11,479 nt of DNA from Metarhizobium sp039808465 (GTDB lineage: Bacteria > Pseudomonadota > Alphaproteobacteria > Rhizobiales > Rhizobiaceae), in assembly GCA_039808465.1 (NCBI GenBank), contig JBDHTA010000137.1, forward strand, positions 1-11,479. The letters are read 5' to 3'. Within the stretch, counting starts at the first letter, position 1; every line of letters begins with the position of its first letter. This document shows, in pieces, positions 1 to 8,607 of this stretch. Below the pieces are notes generated by a model. That model made no database searches. It was not told where the DNA came from and saw only the letters and a program-made list of their open reading frames with translations. Position numbers and translations under genes: made by a program.

Positions 1-103
1 GAAGCCCTTCGAAATGGGGTTTGCGGGCCGTTTTCAGCCTCCCGGAAGGGGTGGTTTTATCCTTTCCTTAAGCGCCCCGGCCTATGGTTTTCCACATAAA
101 ACT

Positions 104-1690
<1,587 letters not shown>

Positions 1691-2485
1691 GCACATCAGG
1701 CCCGCCTCCCGAAAGAAGAACCCGCCCCGGCCGCATCCGGCGCTGGCCGCTTTTGGCGCGGCCGGGCGCGGCCTGCTGGGCGCGGGCGCGGGCACCGGAC
1801 GGCTGGTGACCCGTTATCCGGCCATGGTGCTCGGCGGCGCGTCCTTCATCGTGGCGCTCTCCTTCATTTCGGCCAATGCGCTGTGGTATCAGCACGGCCA
1901 CCATCCGGCCCCGATCTTCCAGACCCGCGATCCCGACGATCCCACGGCCTTCATGGGCTCGGGCGCGAGCGAGGCGCAGCCGGAAGTGGTGACCACCTTC
2001 CGCATCGAGCGCGGCGACGATGCTGCGGCTGAGGCGCGCGCGCCGGATCCGGCGCCGACCTCGGCCGTGCCGCCGAAGCAGACGCCGCCCGCTACCTCGG
2101 ACGACATTGCGGCGATGATCGCCACCGATCCGGTTTCTTCCGTCGTGCCCGCCGAGCGGCCGAGCGATGTCGGCAGCGGGCAGGGCATCGATCCGGTCGC
2201 CGCCGCGATCCTGAAGGCCGAGGGGCAGCTTCCGGCGCAACCGGCCGCCGTCAGCGCCGATCTCGTCATGAAGATCCAGCGCGGCCTGACCAATCTCGCC
2301 TATAGCGACATCAAGGTGGACGGCGTGGCGGGCGAGCAGACCCGCAAGGCGATCCGCCACTTCCAGAAGCATTACCGCCTGCCGCAGACCGGCGAGCCGT
2401 CTCAGGACGTGCTGAAGAAGATGAAGTCCATCGGCGCCCTGTAGGGCGGCTTGTAACGGCGGCCGAACGCGGCTATCGAAACCGC

Positions 2486-2824
2486 ATGCGCCTTCGCTCC
2501 GATCTTTTCGTGTCCGCCCTGACGCGCCGGGTTTTCCGGAGCGGCGGCTATGCCGCCGTGGAAATCAAGGGGGCGGAATCGGCAGGGGCCATCTATATCC
2601 GCCAGCGCTTCCGCGACGGGCTGGAAACGCTCTACGCGCCCGCGCCGCAGATGATGTTCGATGAGGGCGAGGCGGACGGCCGGTTGTTCGAGCGCCGTTT
2701 CGAGCGGGTGGAGGCGGCGGAGATCGACGCCTTCATCCTCAGGGAAAGGCGGCTCGATTCCGATCTCTGGCTGGTCGAGCTGGAGGTGGACGAGATCGGC
2801 GACCTGTTCACGGTGACGGATTGA
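2486..2824 (+). CDS. DUF1491 family protein
   Basis: A 112-residue soluble acidic protein with no signal peptide or membrane segment. It matches the DUF1491 pattern as I know it: start MRLRSDLFVSALTRR, a central GAIYIRQRF strand, then FERRFERV, and an end with DLWLVELEVDEIGDLF. The family is small, alphaproteobacterial and of unknown function. The gene lies 41 bases after the peptidoglycan-binding gene on the same strand, so it is probably the third member of the divJ transcript. The intervening bases show no clear promoter and only a weak ribosome site. It converges on the DUF2336 gene with 16 bases between the stops. Confidence 0.88.
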   Translation: MRLRSDLFVSALTRRVFRSGGYAAVEIKGAESAGAIYIRQRFRDGLETLYAPAPQMMFDEGEADGRLFERRFERVEAAEIDAFILRERRLDSDLWLVELEVDEIGDLFTVTD

Positions 2825-2833
2825 GGCAGGCCG

Positions 2834-2852
2834 GGGCGCGTTAGCCGCGCCC
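2834..2852. terminator. GC-rich hairpin between convergent stops
   Basis: A perfect 7-bp stem, GGGCGCG (2834-2840) pairing with CGCGCCC (2846-2852), around a 5-base loop that contains the DUF2336 stop codon. Two further C-G pairs extend it past one bulged base. It sits exactly between two convergent genes, as expected of a bidirectional terminator. Neither side has a T-run, so intrinsic termination would be weak, and it may instead act as an RNA-end stabiliser. Confidence 0.4.
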
Positions 2853-3857
2853 GGTCCGGAGCAGGTTGGCGGGGCGCAGGTTGCGCACCACCGGCGGGCC
2901 ATCCTGTCCGCCTCCGGCATTGCGCGCCGTATCCTTCTGGCGGAATGTATAGCTGTCGGCCCGCCGCCAGGCTTCCACGCGGGCATCGCATTCGGAAGGA
3001 TCGAGCGTCGACAGCAGGATTTGCGCCCTCGTGCGGCGCCCCGTTGGCTCCGACAGATGCGGGTAGAACTGGGTGAGGACGAAGGCGCTGTCCTCGTCGT
3101 TCAGGCCGAGGCTGATCAGCGTGGTGGCGAGCTGCTGGCCGGAAATATCCAGCATGATGCGCCCGGCGAGCCAGTGGCTTGCGCTCAGCGCATCGGCAAG
3201 CGCGGTCGTGAAATGATCGGCGTCGCGGCTGCGGGCGAAGCGCACCAGCAGCGCCTCCTGCGTTTCGGTGAGGCTGCGCAGGCCGAGGCGGTCGCTGGCG
3301 GGCGGATCGGCGCGGCGGGCGAGATCGCGCAACTGCTGGCGCAGCGTTTCTTCCCGGGCGCGGGCGCTAGCGTGTTCGTCGCTGAGCTGGGCGGCGGCGG
3401 GCGGGGCCGGTTGCGGCGGGGCAGGGGTGGCGGCGGGTCTGGAAAGCTCGCGGCGCACGCCCACCAGCGCGTCCACCACCATCGGCGACAGGTTTTCGCG
3501 GCGGGTGATGGCGGCCGCATGCGCCGGGCCCTGCGTGCGGGCAATGGTGATCAGCGCCTGATCGGTGAGCGCCTTGGAGCAGGCGAGGAAGGGGGCGGCG
3601 ATGGTGATGGGCTGCGAGCCGATGAACAGCGCCAGCGCTTCCGGCACATGCGGGCATTGGGACAGGGCGGCGACGGCCTGCCGCTTCGCTTCCTCGGACG
3701 AGGCCCTGAACAGCGGTTCGAACAGTTCGGCGAATTGCCGCAGCTCGGATTTCGCCGGGTAGGACAGGTTCTCGAAACTGCTGACGCTCGCCATCAGAAC
3801 CACATCCTTCTTCCGCGTGGATTGCGGGTTTTCAAGGTCTCGAAACCGGTCGCTCAC
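2841..3857 (-). CDS. DUF2336 domain-containing protein
   Basis: A 338-residue protein with a helical, HEAT-like N-terminal half (about 30-140), a Pro/Ala-rich linker at about 142-160, a short charged coiled-coil segment (about 160-185), and a second helical region to about 300. The N-terminal part, with ELRQFAELFEPLF, AKRQAVAALSQCPHVPEALALF and repeated alpha-hairpins, matches DUF2336 (an alphaproteobacterial family of unknown function) as I know it. No signal peptide or membrane segment is seen. Start choice: GTG at 3857 gives MSDRFRDLE with GAGTGG about five bases upstream; an in-frame GTG at 3866 is the alternative, and ATG at 3794 would lose the conserved start. A CtrA box with a matching -10 lies about 150 bases upstream, so cell-cycle control is plausible. 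Confidence 0.82.
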   Translation of the reverse strand: MSDRFRDLENPQSTRKKDVVLMASVSSFENLSYPAKSELRQFAELFEPLFRASSEEAKRQAVAALSQCPHVPEALALFIGSQPITIAAPFLACSKALTDQALITIARTQGPAHAAAITRRENLSPMVVDALVGVRRELSRPAATPAPPQPAPPAAAQLSDEHASARAREETLRQQLRDLARRADPPASDRLGLRSLTETQEALLVRFARSRDADHFTTALADALSASHWLAGRIMLDISGQQLATTLISLGLNDEDSAFVLTQFYPHLSEPTGRRTRAQILLSTLDPSECDARVEAWRRADSYTFRQKDTARNAGGGQDGPPVVRNLRPANLLRTGRG

Positions 3858-3983
3858 GGATACCACTCACAAACGCAATACGTACGCATCAAACTGGAGC
3901 AAAATCCTTAGCATCTTGTTAACTATGCCCCGCTCAAGCCGCAAATTCGTCACGGAGCGGTAAAAATGCCTTACGTTTCGGGG

Positions 3984-4024
3984 CTTATCAGCACTTGCTA
4001 CAGTTGATGTTAAGGCTTTGTTAA
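3984..4024 (-). promoter_or_regulatory. CtrA box with promoter facing DUF2336
   Basis: Read on the minus strand, TTAA-CAAAGCC-TTAAC (4024 down to 4009) is a perfect match to the CtrA consensus TTAA-N7-TTAAC. The second half-site doubles as a -35 (TTAACA, 4008-4013). Eighteen bases later is GATAAG (3984-3989), a 4 of 6 match to the -10. Overlap of the CtrA box with the -35 is the usual arrangement at CtrA-activated promoters. Predicted transcription would start near 3976, about 120 bases before the DUF2336 start. The half-sites also read on the plus strand (TTAA-N7-TTAA), so action on the 4292 gene cannot be excluded. Confidence 0.6.
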
Positions 4025-4097
4025 CGAATTCGGCGCTGAATGCGAACGGGACGAGTCGAACGAAATCACGTCCCGCGCATTATTGCATTCAGCGAAA

Positions 4098-4110
4098 GGG
4101 CCTTTGGCCC
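4098..4110. other. Short perfect hairpin in the leader region
   Basis: GGGCC-TTT-GGCCC, a 5-bp perfect stem with a 3-base loop, followed by GG and no T-run. It lies about 30 bases before the ribosome-site-like sequence at 4126-4135. It could be part of an untranslated leader; it is not a convincing terminator. Confidence 0.25.
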
Positions 4111-4291
4111 GGTCGCCGGGTGTACGAGAGAGGTGCAGATGTCATGGTTGCCGTTTCGCGCCGTAACCGGCGCATTTCAGGATCATTCCGACAACCGTGA
4201 ATGCGCTGGCCCGAAGAAACGGGCAGGGTGAAATCGATCGCGTTCATCCGTCTCATCTGGGCAATACCGCCCGAAACGTATGGAGACGAGA

Positions 4292-4462
4292 ATGGCAGAC
4301 ATCGTTCATATCCGGGACAGGCTCGACCGCCTGCCGCGAAAACCCCAGAAAAGCTTTCAGAACGCGCAGATCCTGCTGTTTACCGGCGTGCGCTACGAGC
4401 GTTTCGACTTCGCCCCGCAGACCCAGCAGGACGCGCAGCAGAAGCCGGTCAGCTCGCATTGA
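4292..4462 (+). CDS. Small conserved-looking hypothetical protein, 56 residues
   Basis: Starts MADIVHIRDRLDRLPRKP and ends at the TGA at 4460-4462. It is hydrophilic with a basic N-terminal half, a short hydrophobic strand (QILLFTGVRYER) and a glutamine-rich end; there is no signal peptide or membrane segment. The start at 4292 is chosen over the in-frame ATG at 4280 because GGAG (4282-4285) lies six bases upstream of it. I recall similar small proteins of this pattern in rhizobial genomes but know no function. It converges on the DUF1254 gene with 12 bases between stops. The long non-coding region before it may be its leader. Confidence 0.65.
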   Translation: MADIVHIRDRLDRLPRKPQKSFQNAQILLFTGVRYERFDFAPQTQQDAQQKPVSSH

Positions 4463-4474
4463 AGCGGCGGACCG

Positions 4475-5023
4475 TCAGGGACTGCTGAATTCCTCGCAGC
4501 TTGCCCCCGCCAGAAAGGCGTGCGCGGCATCTTCCAGGCTCTTGCGCGGCGCCAGCGCGCGCACCACCGCATAGCCTTCGGCCCGGGGCATTTCCACCAG
4601 GATGGATTGCTCCAGAGCCTCCGGCAGCGCCTTGCGCAGCGTCGTCAGTTGCACTGGCGAAGCCACCAGCACATCCAGCGCGCCGCCCGCCGAGGTGCGG
4701 TCGTTCATGCTGAAGACCTCGTTCGAGGAACTGTCGTAAATCACCAACGACCAGAAGGGTACCGCGCCCCGCGCTTGCAGGCGCACCGGCAGATCGCCGA
4801 TATCGAAGGGGCAGACGGCTGCCTGCACGTAAGGATCGCTGTCGGCCAGCCCCGTCTCATCCGGTTTTTCCCCGAGAATGTAGAAACGTTGCGGATCGCC
4901 CTTGGCGGTGACCCGGGTATAGGCGTCGAGCCCGGTGAAATGCGGCAGCGCCAGTATGATGACGAGATGCAGCAGGGCGGCGCCGACCAGTCCGATGACA
5001 ACGGTGAAAGCGAGTTTAAGCAC
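4475..5023 (-). CDS. DUF1254 domain-containing membrane-anchored protein
   Basis: A 182-residue protein with an N-terminal hydrophobic segment at about 5-27 (a membrane anchor or uncleaved signal), followed by a periplasm-facing domain. Features of the DUF1254 family seen here are DSDPYVQAAVCPFDI (about 61-75) and FWSLVIYDSSSNEVFSMNDR (about 90-109). Family members occur either as two short neighbouring proteins (DUF1254 and DUF1214), as here, or fused in one long protein; no enzymatic role is established that I can name. The start is GTG, overlapping the DUF1214 stop by eight bases (GTGCTTAA), which implies translational coupling. It is the last gene of the PBP operon. It contains Cys71 and Cys176; whether they form a disulfide is unknown. 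Confidence 0.88.
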   Translation of the reverse strand: MLKLAFTVVIGLVGAALLHLVIILALPHFTGLDAYTRVTAKGDPQRFYILGEKPDETGLADSDPYVQAAVCPFDIGDLPVRLQARGAVPFWSLVIYDSSSNEVFSMNDRTSAGGALDVLVASPVQLTTLRKALPEALEQSILVEMPRAEGYAVVRALAPRKSLEDAAHAFLAGASCEEFSSP

Positions 5024-5624
5024 GGCCGCACCCCACGCGCCTGAGGCCTGGCATCGACAGGTCGATCAGGCCGGAGCTTCCCGCCGTCGGCGTGTCGAAC
5101 AGGGTGAGCGCCAGCGCCACCGGCTGTTCGCCATCGGGAAGTGGAAGCCAGTTGCCGGGCTCGGCTCCGCGACCGATGGCGATGGTGAAGGAACTGTCGG
5201 GATGGCGCGCCACCACCCAGGAATTCAGCCCCACGGGCAGGCCGGGGCGCGGCTCGATCGCATTGCCGTTGCGATCGGTGACATAGAGCGTCCACAGGCG
5301 CGCGGGCGGCGTCTGGCCCGTGATTTCGTAGCGGCAGGCGGTGCTGAGCGGCTGGCCGCTATCGTCCTGCGTGGCGGTGAAGCGCAGGCCCTCGGCGGTG
5401 CCGAGCAGGAGCTGACCGGCGCGGGCGCGGTGCGATTTGGCGTAAGGATCGGCATCGGCGGTCTGGGCGCGGGGAAAGGCTTCCCACGCGCCGAGCCGGA
5501 TGGCGCCGAAGCCGGAGGAGGCGTTCAGCGCGTAAAGCGTCGCCATGATGCCGCCGCCGAAGGCGATGAGGAGCGCAAGCGCGACATACAGGGGAACCCG
5601 GAACAGGTTTGCGGCGATCTTCAA
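5016..5624 (-). CDS. DUF1214 domain-containing membrane-anchored protein
   Basis: About 202 residues, with an N-terminal membrane segment at about 10-30 (VPLYVALALLIAFGGGIMAT) and then an extracytoplasmic DUF1214 domain. Recognisable pieces are DPYAKSHRARAG (about 59-70), LWTLYVTDRNGN (about 110-121) and GNWLPLP (about 157-163), close to the family NWLP motif. The start is inferred as TTG at 5624, because no ATG or GTG lies between the PBP stop and the membrane segment, and a GAGG overlapping the PBP stop sits eight bases upstream. The open frame continues back to 5846, but that part is arginine-rich text inside the PBP gene. The gap to the PBP stop is 10 bases and the end overlaps DUF1254 by eight, so the three genes form one transcript. 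Confidence 0.87.
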   Translation of the reverse strand: MKIAANLFRVPLYVALALLIAFGGGIMATLYALNASSGFGAIRLGAWEAFPRAQTADADPYAKSHRARAGQLLLGTAEGLRFTATQDDSGQPLSTACRYEITGQTPPARLWTLYVTDRNGNAIEPRPGLPVGLNSWVVARHPDSSFTIAIGRGAEPGNWLPLPDGEQPVALALTLFDTPTAGSSGLIDLSMPGLRRVGCGRA

Positions 5625-5634
5625 CGGGCTGGCC

Positions 5635-7842
5635 TCAATTCGTCTCGCCGGGCGCGGGCGATGGCGCGCCGCGTAACGCGGTGCTCGCCACCTTCTGCGG
5701 CGCGAGCGGTTCGGCGTCGCGCAGCGCCTCGCCAAGGCCGCGCAGCACCCGCGTCGCCTCCACCGACAGCGAGCGCGGCCGCACAAGCGGCGGCAGCGCC
5801 CCGTCCTTGCTCTCCGGCGCCTGCGCCACGGCCTTCGCCTTGGCATCCTTCGGCGGCAGCGGATTGTCGATGCCGGGAATGGCGCGCAGCTCGATGCCCT
5901 GATGGGCGTAGTCCATGACGCGCTTGAAGGTCATGGCGGGGAGAGAGCCGCCGGTCATGTTGTTGGTGGAGGTGTAGTCGTCGTTTCCGAACCAGACGGC
6001 GCAGGTGTAATTGCCGGTGAAGCCGACGAACCAGGCGTCGCGATAGGCCTGCGTGGTGCCGGTCTTGCCCGCCGTGACGATGCCGTGATCGAGGGCCGCC
6101 TTGCGGCCGGTGCCGCTGACCGGGATCTGCGCCAGCATGAAATTCATGGCGGCATTGGCCTTTTCCGACAGAACGCGCTCCGGCGCGGGCTCGTCGCGGG
6201 CGAAATCATAGAGCAGGCGGCCGTCATAGCCGATGATCTGGGTGATGCCGTGCCTGCGCGCCTGCACGCCGCCCGCCGGAAACACCGAATAGCCCGTCGC
6301 CTGATCGAGCACCGTCAGCTCCGAGGTGCCGAGCGGGATGGTCTTGTCGGATCGGATCGGAGTTTCGACGCCCATGGCCTTGGTCATTTCCACGATGCGG
6401 TCGATGCCGAGGACGTCTTTGGCAAGGCGCACCGGCACGGTGTTGATGGATTTCGCCAGCGCCGTGGCGAGCGTGACGCGGCCGGAATAGGAGCGGCCGT
6501 AATTCTGCGGCGACCAGCCGCGCCAGGTGATCGGCGCGTCGCTGACCACTGTTTGCGGCGTCATGCCCTTTTCCATGGCGGCGGCGTAGGTATAGACCTT
6601 GAAAGACGAGCCGGGCTGGCGCAGCGCCCTGGTGGCGCGGTTGAACTGGCTTTCGCCGTAATCGCGCCCGCCGACCATGGCGCGCACGGCCCCGCCATTC
6701 TCGATCATGACCAGCGCGCCCTGCTTGACGCGGTAACCCTCGCCAAATTCGCGCAGGCTGGTTTCCACCGATTGCTCGGCGGCCTTTTGCAGCCCCATGT
6801 CGATGGTGGTGCGCACGATCAGCGAATGCTCGGGGAAGCGCGAGGAAAGGCGCTGCACCTCGTCGAAGGCCCAGTCGAGGAAGAAATCCGGCGCCTCGAT
6901 CTCGTTGCGGTCGATGACGCTGGCGGGATTGCGGCGCGCAGCGATGACCTGCCCCTCGGTCATCATGCCGCCCTGCACCATATTGGTCAGCACCTCGTTG
7001 GCGCGGGCGCGGGCGGCGGGAAGATTGACGTGGGGCGCGTATTTGGCGGGCGCCTTGAACAGACCGGCGAGCATGGCGGCTTCGGCCATGTCGACCTCGC
7101 GGACCGACTTGCCGAAATAGAATTGCGCCGCCGCAGCCGCGCCGAAGGTGCCGCCGCCCATATAGGCGCGGTCGAGATAGGTGCGCAGAATTTCCTTCTT
7201 CGACAGGTTGGCTTCCAGCCATAATGCGAGGAAGGCTTCCTTGATCTTGCGCTCGATGGAGCGCTCGTTCGACAGGAACAGGTTCTTGGCGAGCTGCTGC
7301 GTCAGCGTCGAGCCGCCCTGCACCACGCCGCCCGCGCGGGCGTTCTCGGTCATGGCGCGGGCGAGGCCGATGAAATCGATGCCGAAATGATCGAAGAAGC
7401 GGCGGTCTTCCGTCGCCAGCACCGCCTTGACGAAATAATCGGGCAGATCGTCCACCGGCACCGAATCCTCGTGGATGATGCCGCGATGGCCGATGGTGTT
7501 GCCGTAGCGATCGAGGAAGGTGACGGCGAAATCGCCGCGATTGCGCCAGTCGTCCTTGGTTTCCTCGAAGGCGGGCTGCGCCAGCGCCAGAAGCAGCACC
7601 GCGCCCGCCGTGCCGAGCGTCGCGGTTTCGCCGAGCACCTCGAACACCGCCCGCTTCCAGCCGCGCACCCGGAAGCGGCGGAAGAAGATCGTCAGCTCCT
7701 CCCAGATTTCGCCGAGCTTGAACCCGGCGTTCCAGACGGTCGAATCGATCCACGAATCGATGCGCAGCAGGATATGCCGCTTGCGCGGAGGACGGTTTTC
7801 GGGGGGGAGAGGGTCTTGCATCCTGATCCCGCTTTCGTTCAT
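5635..7842 (-). CDS. Class A penicillin-binding protein (GT51 transglycosylase plus transpeptidase)
   Basis: A bifunctional peptidoglycan synthase of 735 residues that polymerises lipid II into glycan strands and cross-links stem peptides in the periplasm. A basic cytoplasmic N-terminus precedes a membrane segment at about 70-90. The GT51 domain follows, with ATEDRRFFDHFGIDF (catalytic Glu145), GGSTLTQQLAKN (176-187) and KIKEAFLALWLE (Glu202). The transpeptidase domain has all three motifs: SSFK with nucleophile Ser412, SIN at 465-467, and KTGTT from 593. The C-terminal tail (about 660-735) is Pro/Ala-rich and dispensable-looking. Both active sites look intact. The in-frame ATG at 7821 (MQDPLPPENRPPRK) is a possible start. 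Rhizobiaceae carry several class A PBPs; from memory this one resembles a PBP1b-type secondary copy, but I give no symbol. It heads an operon with DUF1214 and DUF1254. Confidence 0.96.
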   Translation of the reverse strand: MNESGIRMQDPLPPENRPPRKRHILLRIDSWIDSTVWNAGFKLGEIWEELTIFFRRFRVRGWKRAVFEVLGETATLGTAGAVLLLALAQPAFEETKDDWRNRGDFAVTFLDRYGNTIGHRGIIHEDSVPVDDLPDYFVKAVLATEDRRFFDHFGIDFIGLARAMTENARAGGVVQGGSTLTQQLAKNLFLSNERSIERKIKEAFLALWLEANLSKKEILRTYLDRAYMGGGTFGAAAAAQFYFGKSVREVDMAEAAMLAGLFKAPAKYAPHVNLPAARARANEVLTNMVQGGMMTEGQVIAARRNPASVIDRNEIEAPDFFLDWAFDEVQRLSSRFPEHSLIVRTTIDMGLQKAAEQSVETSLREFGEGYRVKQGALVMIENGGAVRAMVGGRDYGESQFNRATRALRQPGSSFKVYTYAAAMEKGMTPQTVVSDAPITWRGWSPQNYGRSYSGRVTLATALAKSINTVPVRLAKDVLGIDRIVEMTKAMGVETPIRSDKTIPLGTSELTVLDQATGYSVFPAGGVQARRHGITQIIGYDGRLLYDFARDEPAPERVLSEKANAAMNFMLAQIPVSGTGRKAALDHGIVTAGKTGTTQAYRDAWFVGFTGNYTCAVWFGNDDYTSTNNMTGGSLPAMTFKRVMDYAHQGIELRAIPGIDNPLPPKDAKAKAVAQAPESKDGALPPLVRPRSLSVEATRVLRGLGEALRDAEPLAPQKVASTALRGAPSPAPGETN

Positions 7843-7974
7843 TCGGCCTTGACGCGGCCTTGCCGTGCCGTCACAGCATGGATCCGAACCGATACGCCCG
7901 GAGCGTTAAGAAACCGATAGCGGGCATATCCTATGTGCGGAAGCGGGAAAAGAACAAGAGACAAAGAACGCGCC
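7843..7974. promoter_or_regulatory. Divergent promoter region of PBP and YcgN-family genes
   Basis: These 132 bases separate two outward-facing genes and must hold both promoters. Toward the PBP, TTGTTC and TAGGAT lie 18 bases apart on the minus strand (about 7958 down to 7929). Toward YcgN, TTAAGA (7906-7911) and CCTATG (about 7930-7935) are 18 bases apart, a weak match. There is no TTAA-N7-TTAA pair. Confidence is in the location, not in individual boxes. Confidence 0.35.
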
Positions 7975-8436
7975 ATGGCGGATGAACTGCCCTTCTGGAA
8001 AACCAAGCCGCTGACGGAGATGACCGTCGCCGAATGGGAAAGCCTGTGCGACGGCTGCGGGCTCTGTTGCCTCAACAAGCTGGAGGACTGGGACACCGGC
8101 GAGGTGGTGTTCACCAGCATCGCCTGCCGCCTGCTGGACGGGGAAAGCTGTCGATGCAGCAACTATCCGAACCGCAGGGATTTCGTGCCCGACTGCATCC
8201 AGCTCACCCCTGAACTGGTGGAGGAGATCGGCTGGCTGCCGCCGACCTGCGGCTATCGCCTCGTGCGCGACGGCGAGGATCTCTACTGGTGGCATCCGCT
8301 GGTGTCGGGCGATCCCGAGACGGTGCATATCGCCGGGATTTCGGCGCAGGGGCGGACGCTGAGCGAGACCGAGGTGGATGTCGAGGATTTCGAGGATTAC
8401 GTGGTCGACTGGCCGCTGACGGTGGGGCGGAAATAG
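7975..8436 (+). CDS. YcgN family cysteine-cluster protein (UPF0260)
   Basis: A 153-residue cytoplasmic protein, the same length as E. coli YcgN as I recall. It carries CDGCGLCC (Cys25, 28, 31, 32), then Cys51, Cys59, Cys61, Cys74 and Cys92, a pattern shared with the wider zinc/iron-sulfur cluster family (UPF0153/UPF0260) and suggesting metal binding. The function is not established. The start MADELPFWKTKPLTEMT is the family start; an in-frame ATG at 7933 would add 14 residues with no family resemblance. It diverges from the PBP gene. Its stop codon lies within the first copy of the direct repeat that precedes the terminase genes. Confidence 0.93.
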   Translation: MADELPFWKTKPLTEMTVAEWESLCDGCGLCCLNKLEDWDTGEVVFTSIACRLLDGESCRCSNYPNRRDFVPDCIQLTPELVEEIGWLPPTCGYRLVRDGEDLYWWHPLVSGDPETVHIAGISAQGRTLSETEVDVEDFEDYVVDWPLTVGRK

Positions 8437-8460
8437 GAAAATTTTCTTTTATAGGAAAAT
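8433..8460. repeat. 10-bp direct repeat upstream of the terminase promoter
   Basis: ATAGGAAAAT occurs at 8433-8442 and again at 8451-8460, 18 bases apart start to start. The first copy includes the YcgN stop codon and leads into a perfect 10-bp palindrome, GAAAATTTTC (8437-8446). The second copy ends five bases before the TTGACG at 8466. An AT-rich block here stands out in GC-rich surroundings. Its position just above a -35 suits an activator site. Confidence 0.55.
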
Positions 8461-8465
8461 AGTCC

Positions 8466-8494
8466 TTGACGGCGTGACGGTGGTTTGATAGGGT
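8466..8494 (+). promoter_or_regulatory. Sigma70-type promoter for the terminase module
   Basis: TTGACG (8466-8471), a 17-base spacer, then TAGGGT (8489-8494). The -35 matches 5 of 6 bases and the -10 keeps the first two and last conserved bases. Transcription would start near 8501, about 107 bases before the first terminase-module gene. No TTAA half-site lies in 8437-8607, so direct CtrA control is not indicated. Confidence 0.5.
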
Positions 8495-8556
8495 TCAGGC
8501 ATCGTCGGAGAGTTGCGCCGGTAGGGCGGCAATGAAGCGGCGAGGCAGGGTTTTGG

Positions 8557-8591
8557 AAAGCGGTTCTTCCGGGCAGGGAGGGCCGCTTTTT
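8557..8591 (+). other. Stem-loop with T-run in the terminase leader
   Basis: AAAGCGG (8557-8563) pairs perfectly with CCGCTTT (8583-8589) across a 19-base loop, and the T-run continues to 8591. This looks like a weak intrinsic terminator or attenuator between the promoter and the first structural gene. The loop is large, so stability is modest. It also lies within a 28-codon ORF (8532-8618). Confidence 0.35.
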
Positions 8592-8607
8592 CGTTGGGGC
8601 GGATGCG

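Larger units (their letters stand above)
3858..4291. other. Long non-coding region between divergent genes
   Basis: A 434-base gap, AT-richer than the flanking genes from about 3880 to 4050. It holds a CtrA box and promoter facing DUF2336 (3984-4024), a GGGCC-TTT-GGCCC hairpin (4098-4110), and a purine-rich ribosome site (4126-4135) in front of a 30-codon ORF from 4139 to 4231. Other frames are open but show no family resemblance and compositional bias only. I see no tRNA, no riboswitch I can name, and no terminator with a T-run. A short regulatory RNA or leader for the 4292 gene is possible but not shown. Confidence 0.5.

Noticed and set aside
3021..3911. 296-codon frame antisense to DUF2336
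   Set aside because: Gly/Arg/Ala-rich shadow of a gene with a helical protein pattern; runs through the promoter region.
4201..4488. 95-codon plus-strand frame overlapping the 56-residue gene
   Set aside because: No ribosome site of its own; the 4292 frame has GGAG at proper spacing and a better composition.
5902..7224. 440-codon open frame antisense to the PBP
   Set aside because: The PBP has every catalytic motif in the other strand; this frame is Gly/Ala/Arg/His-rich with no recognisable domain.
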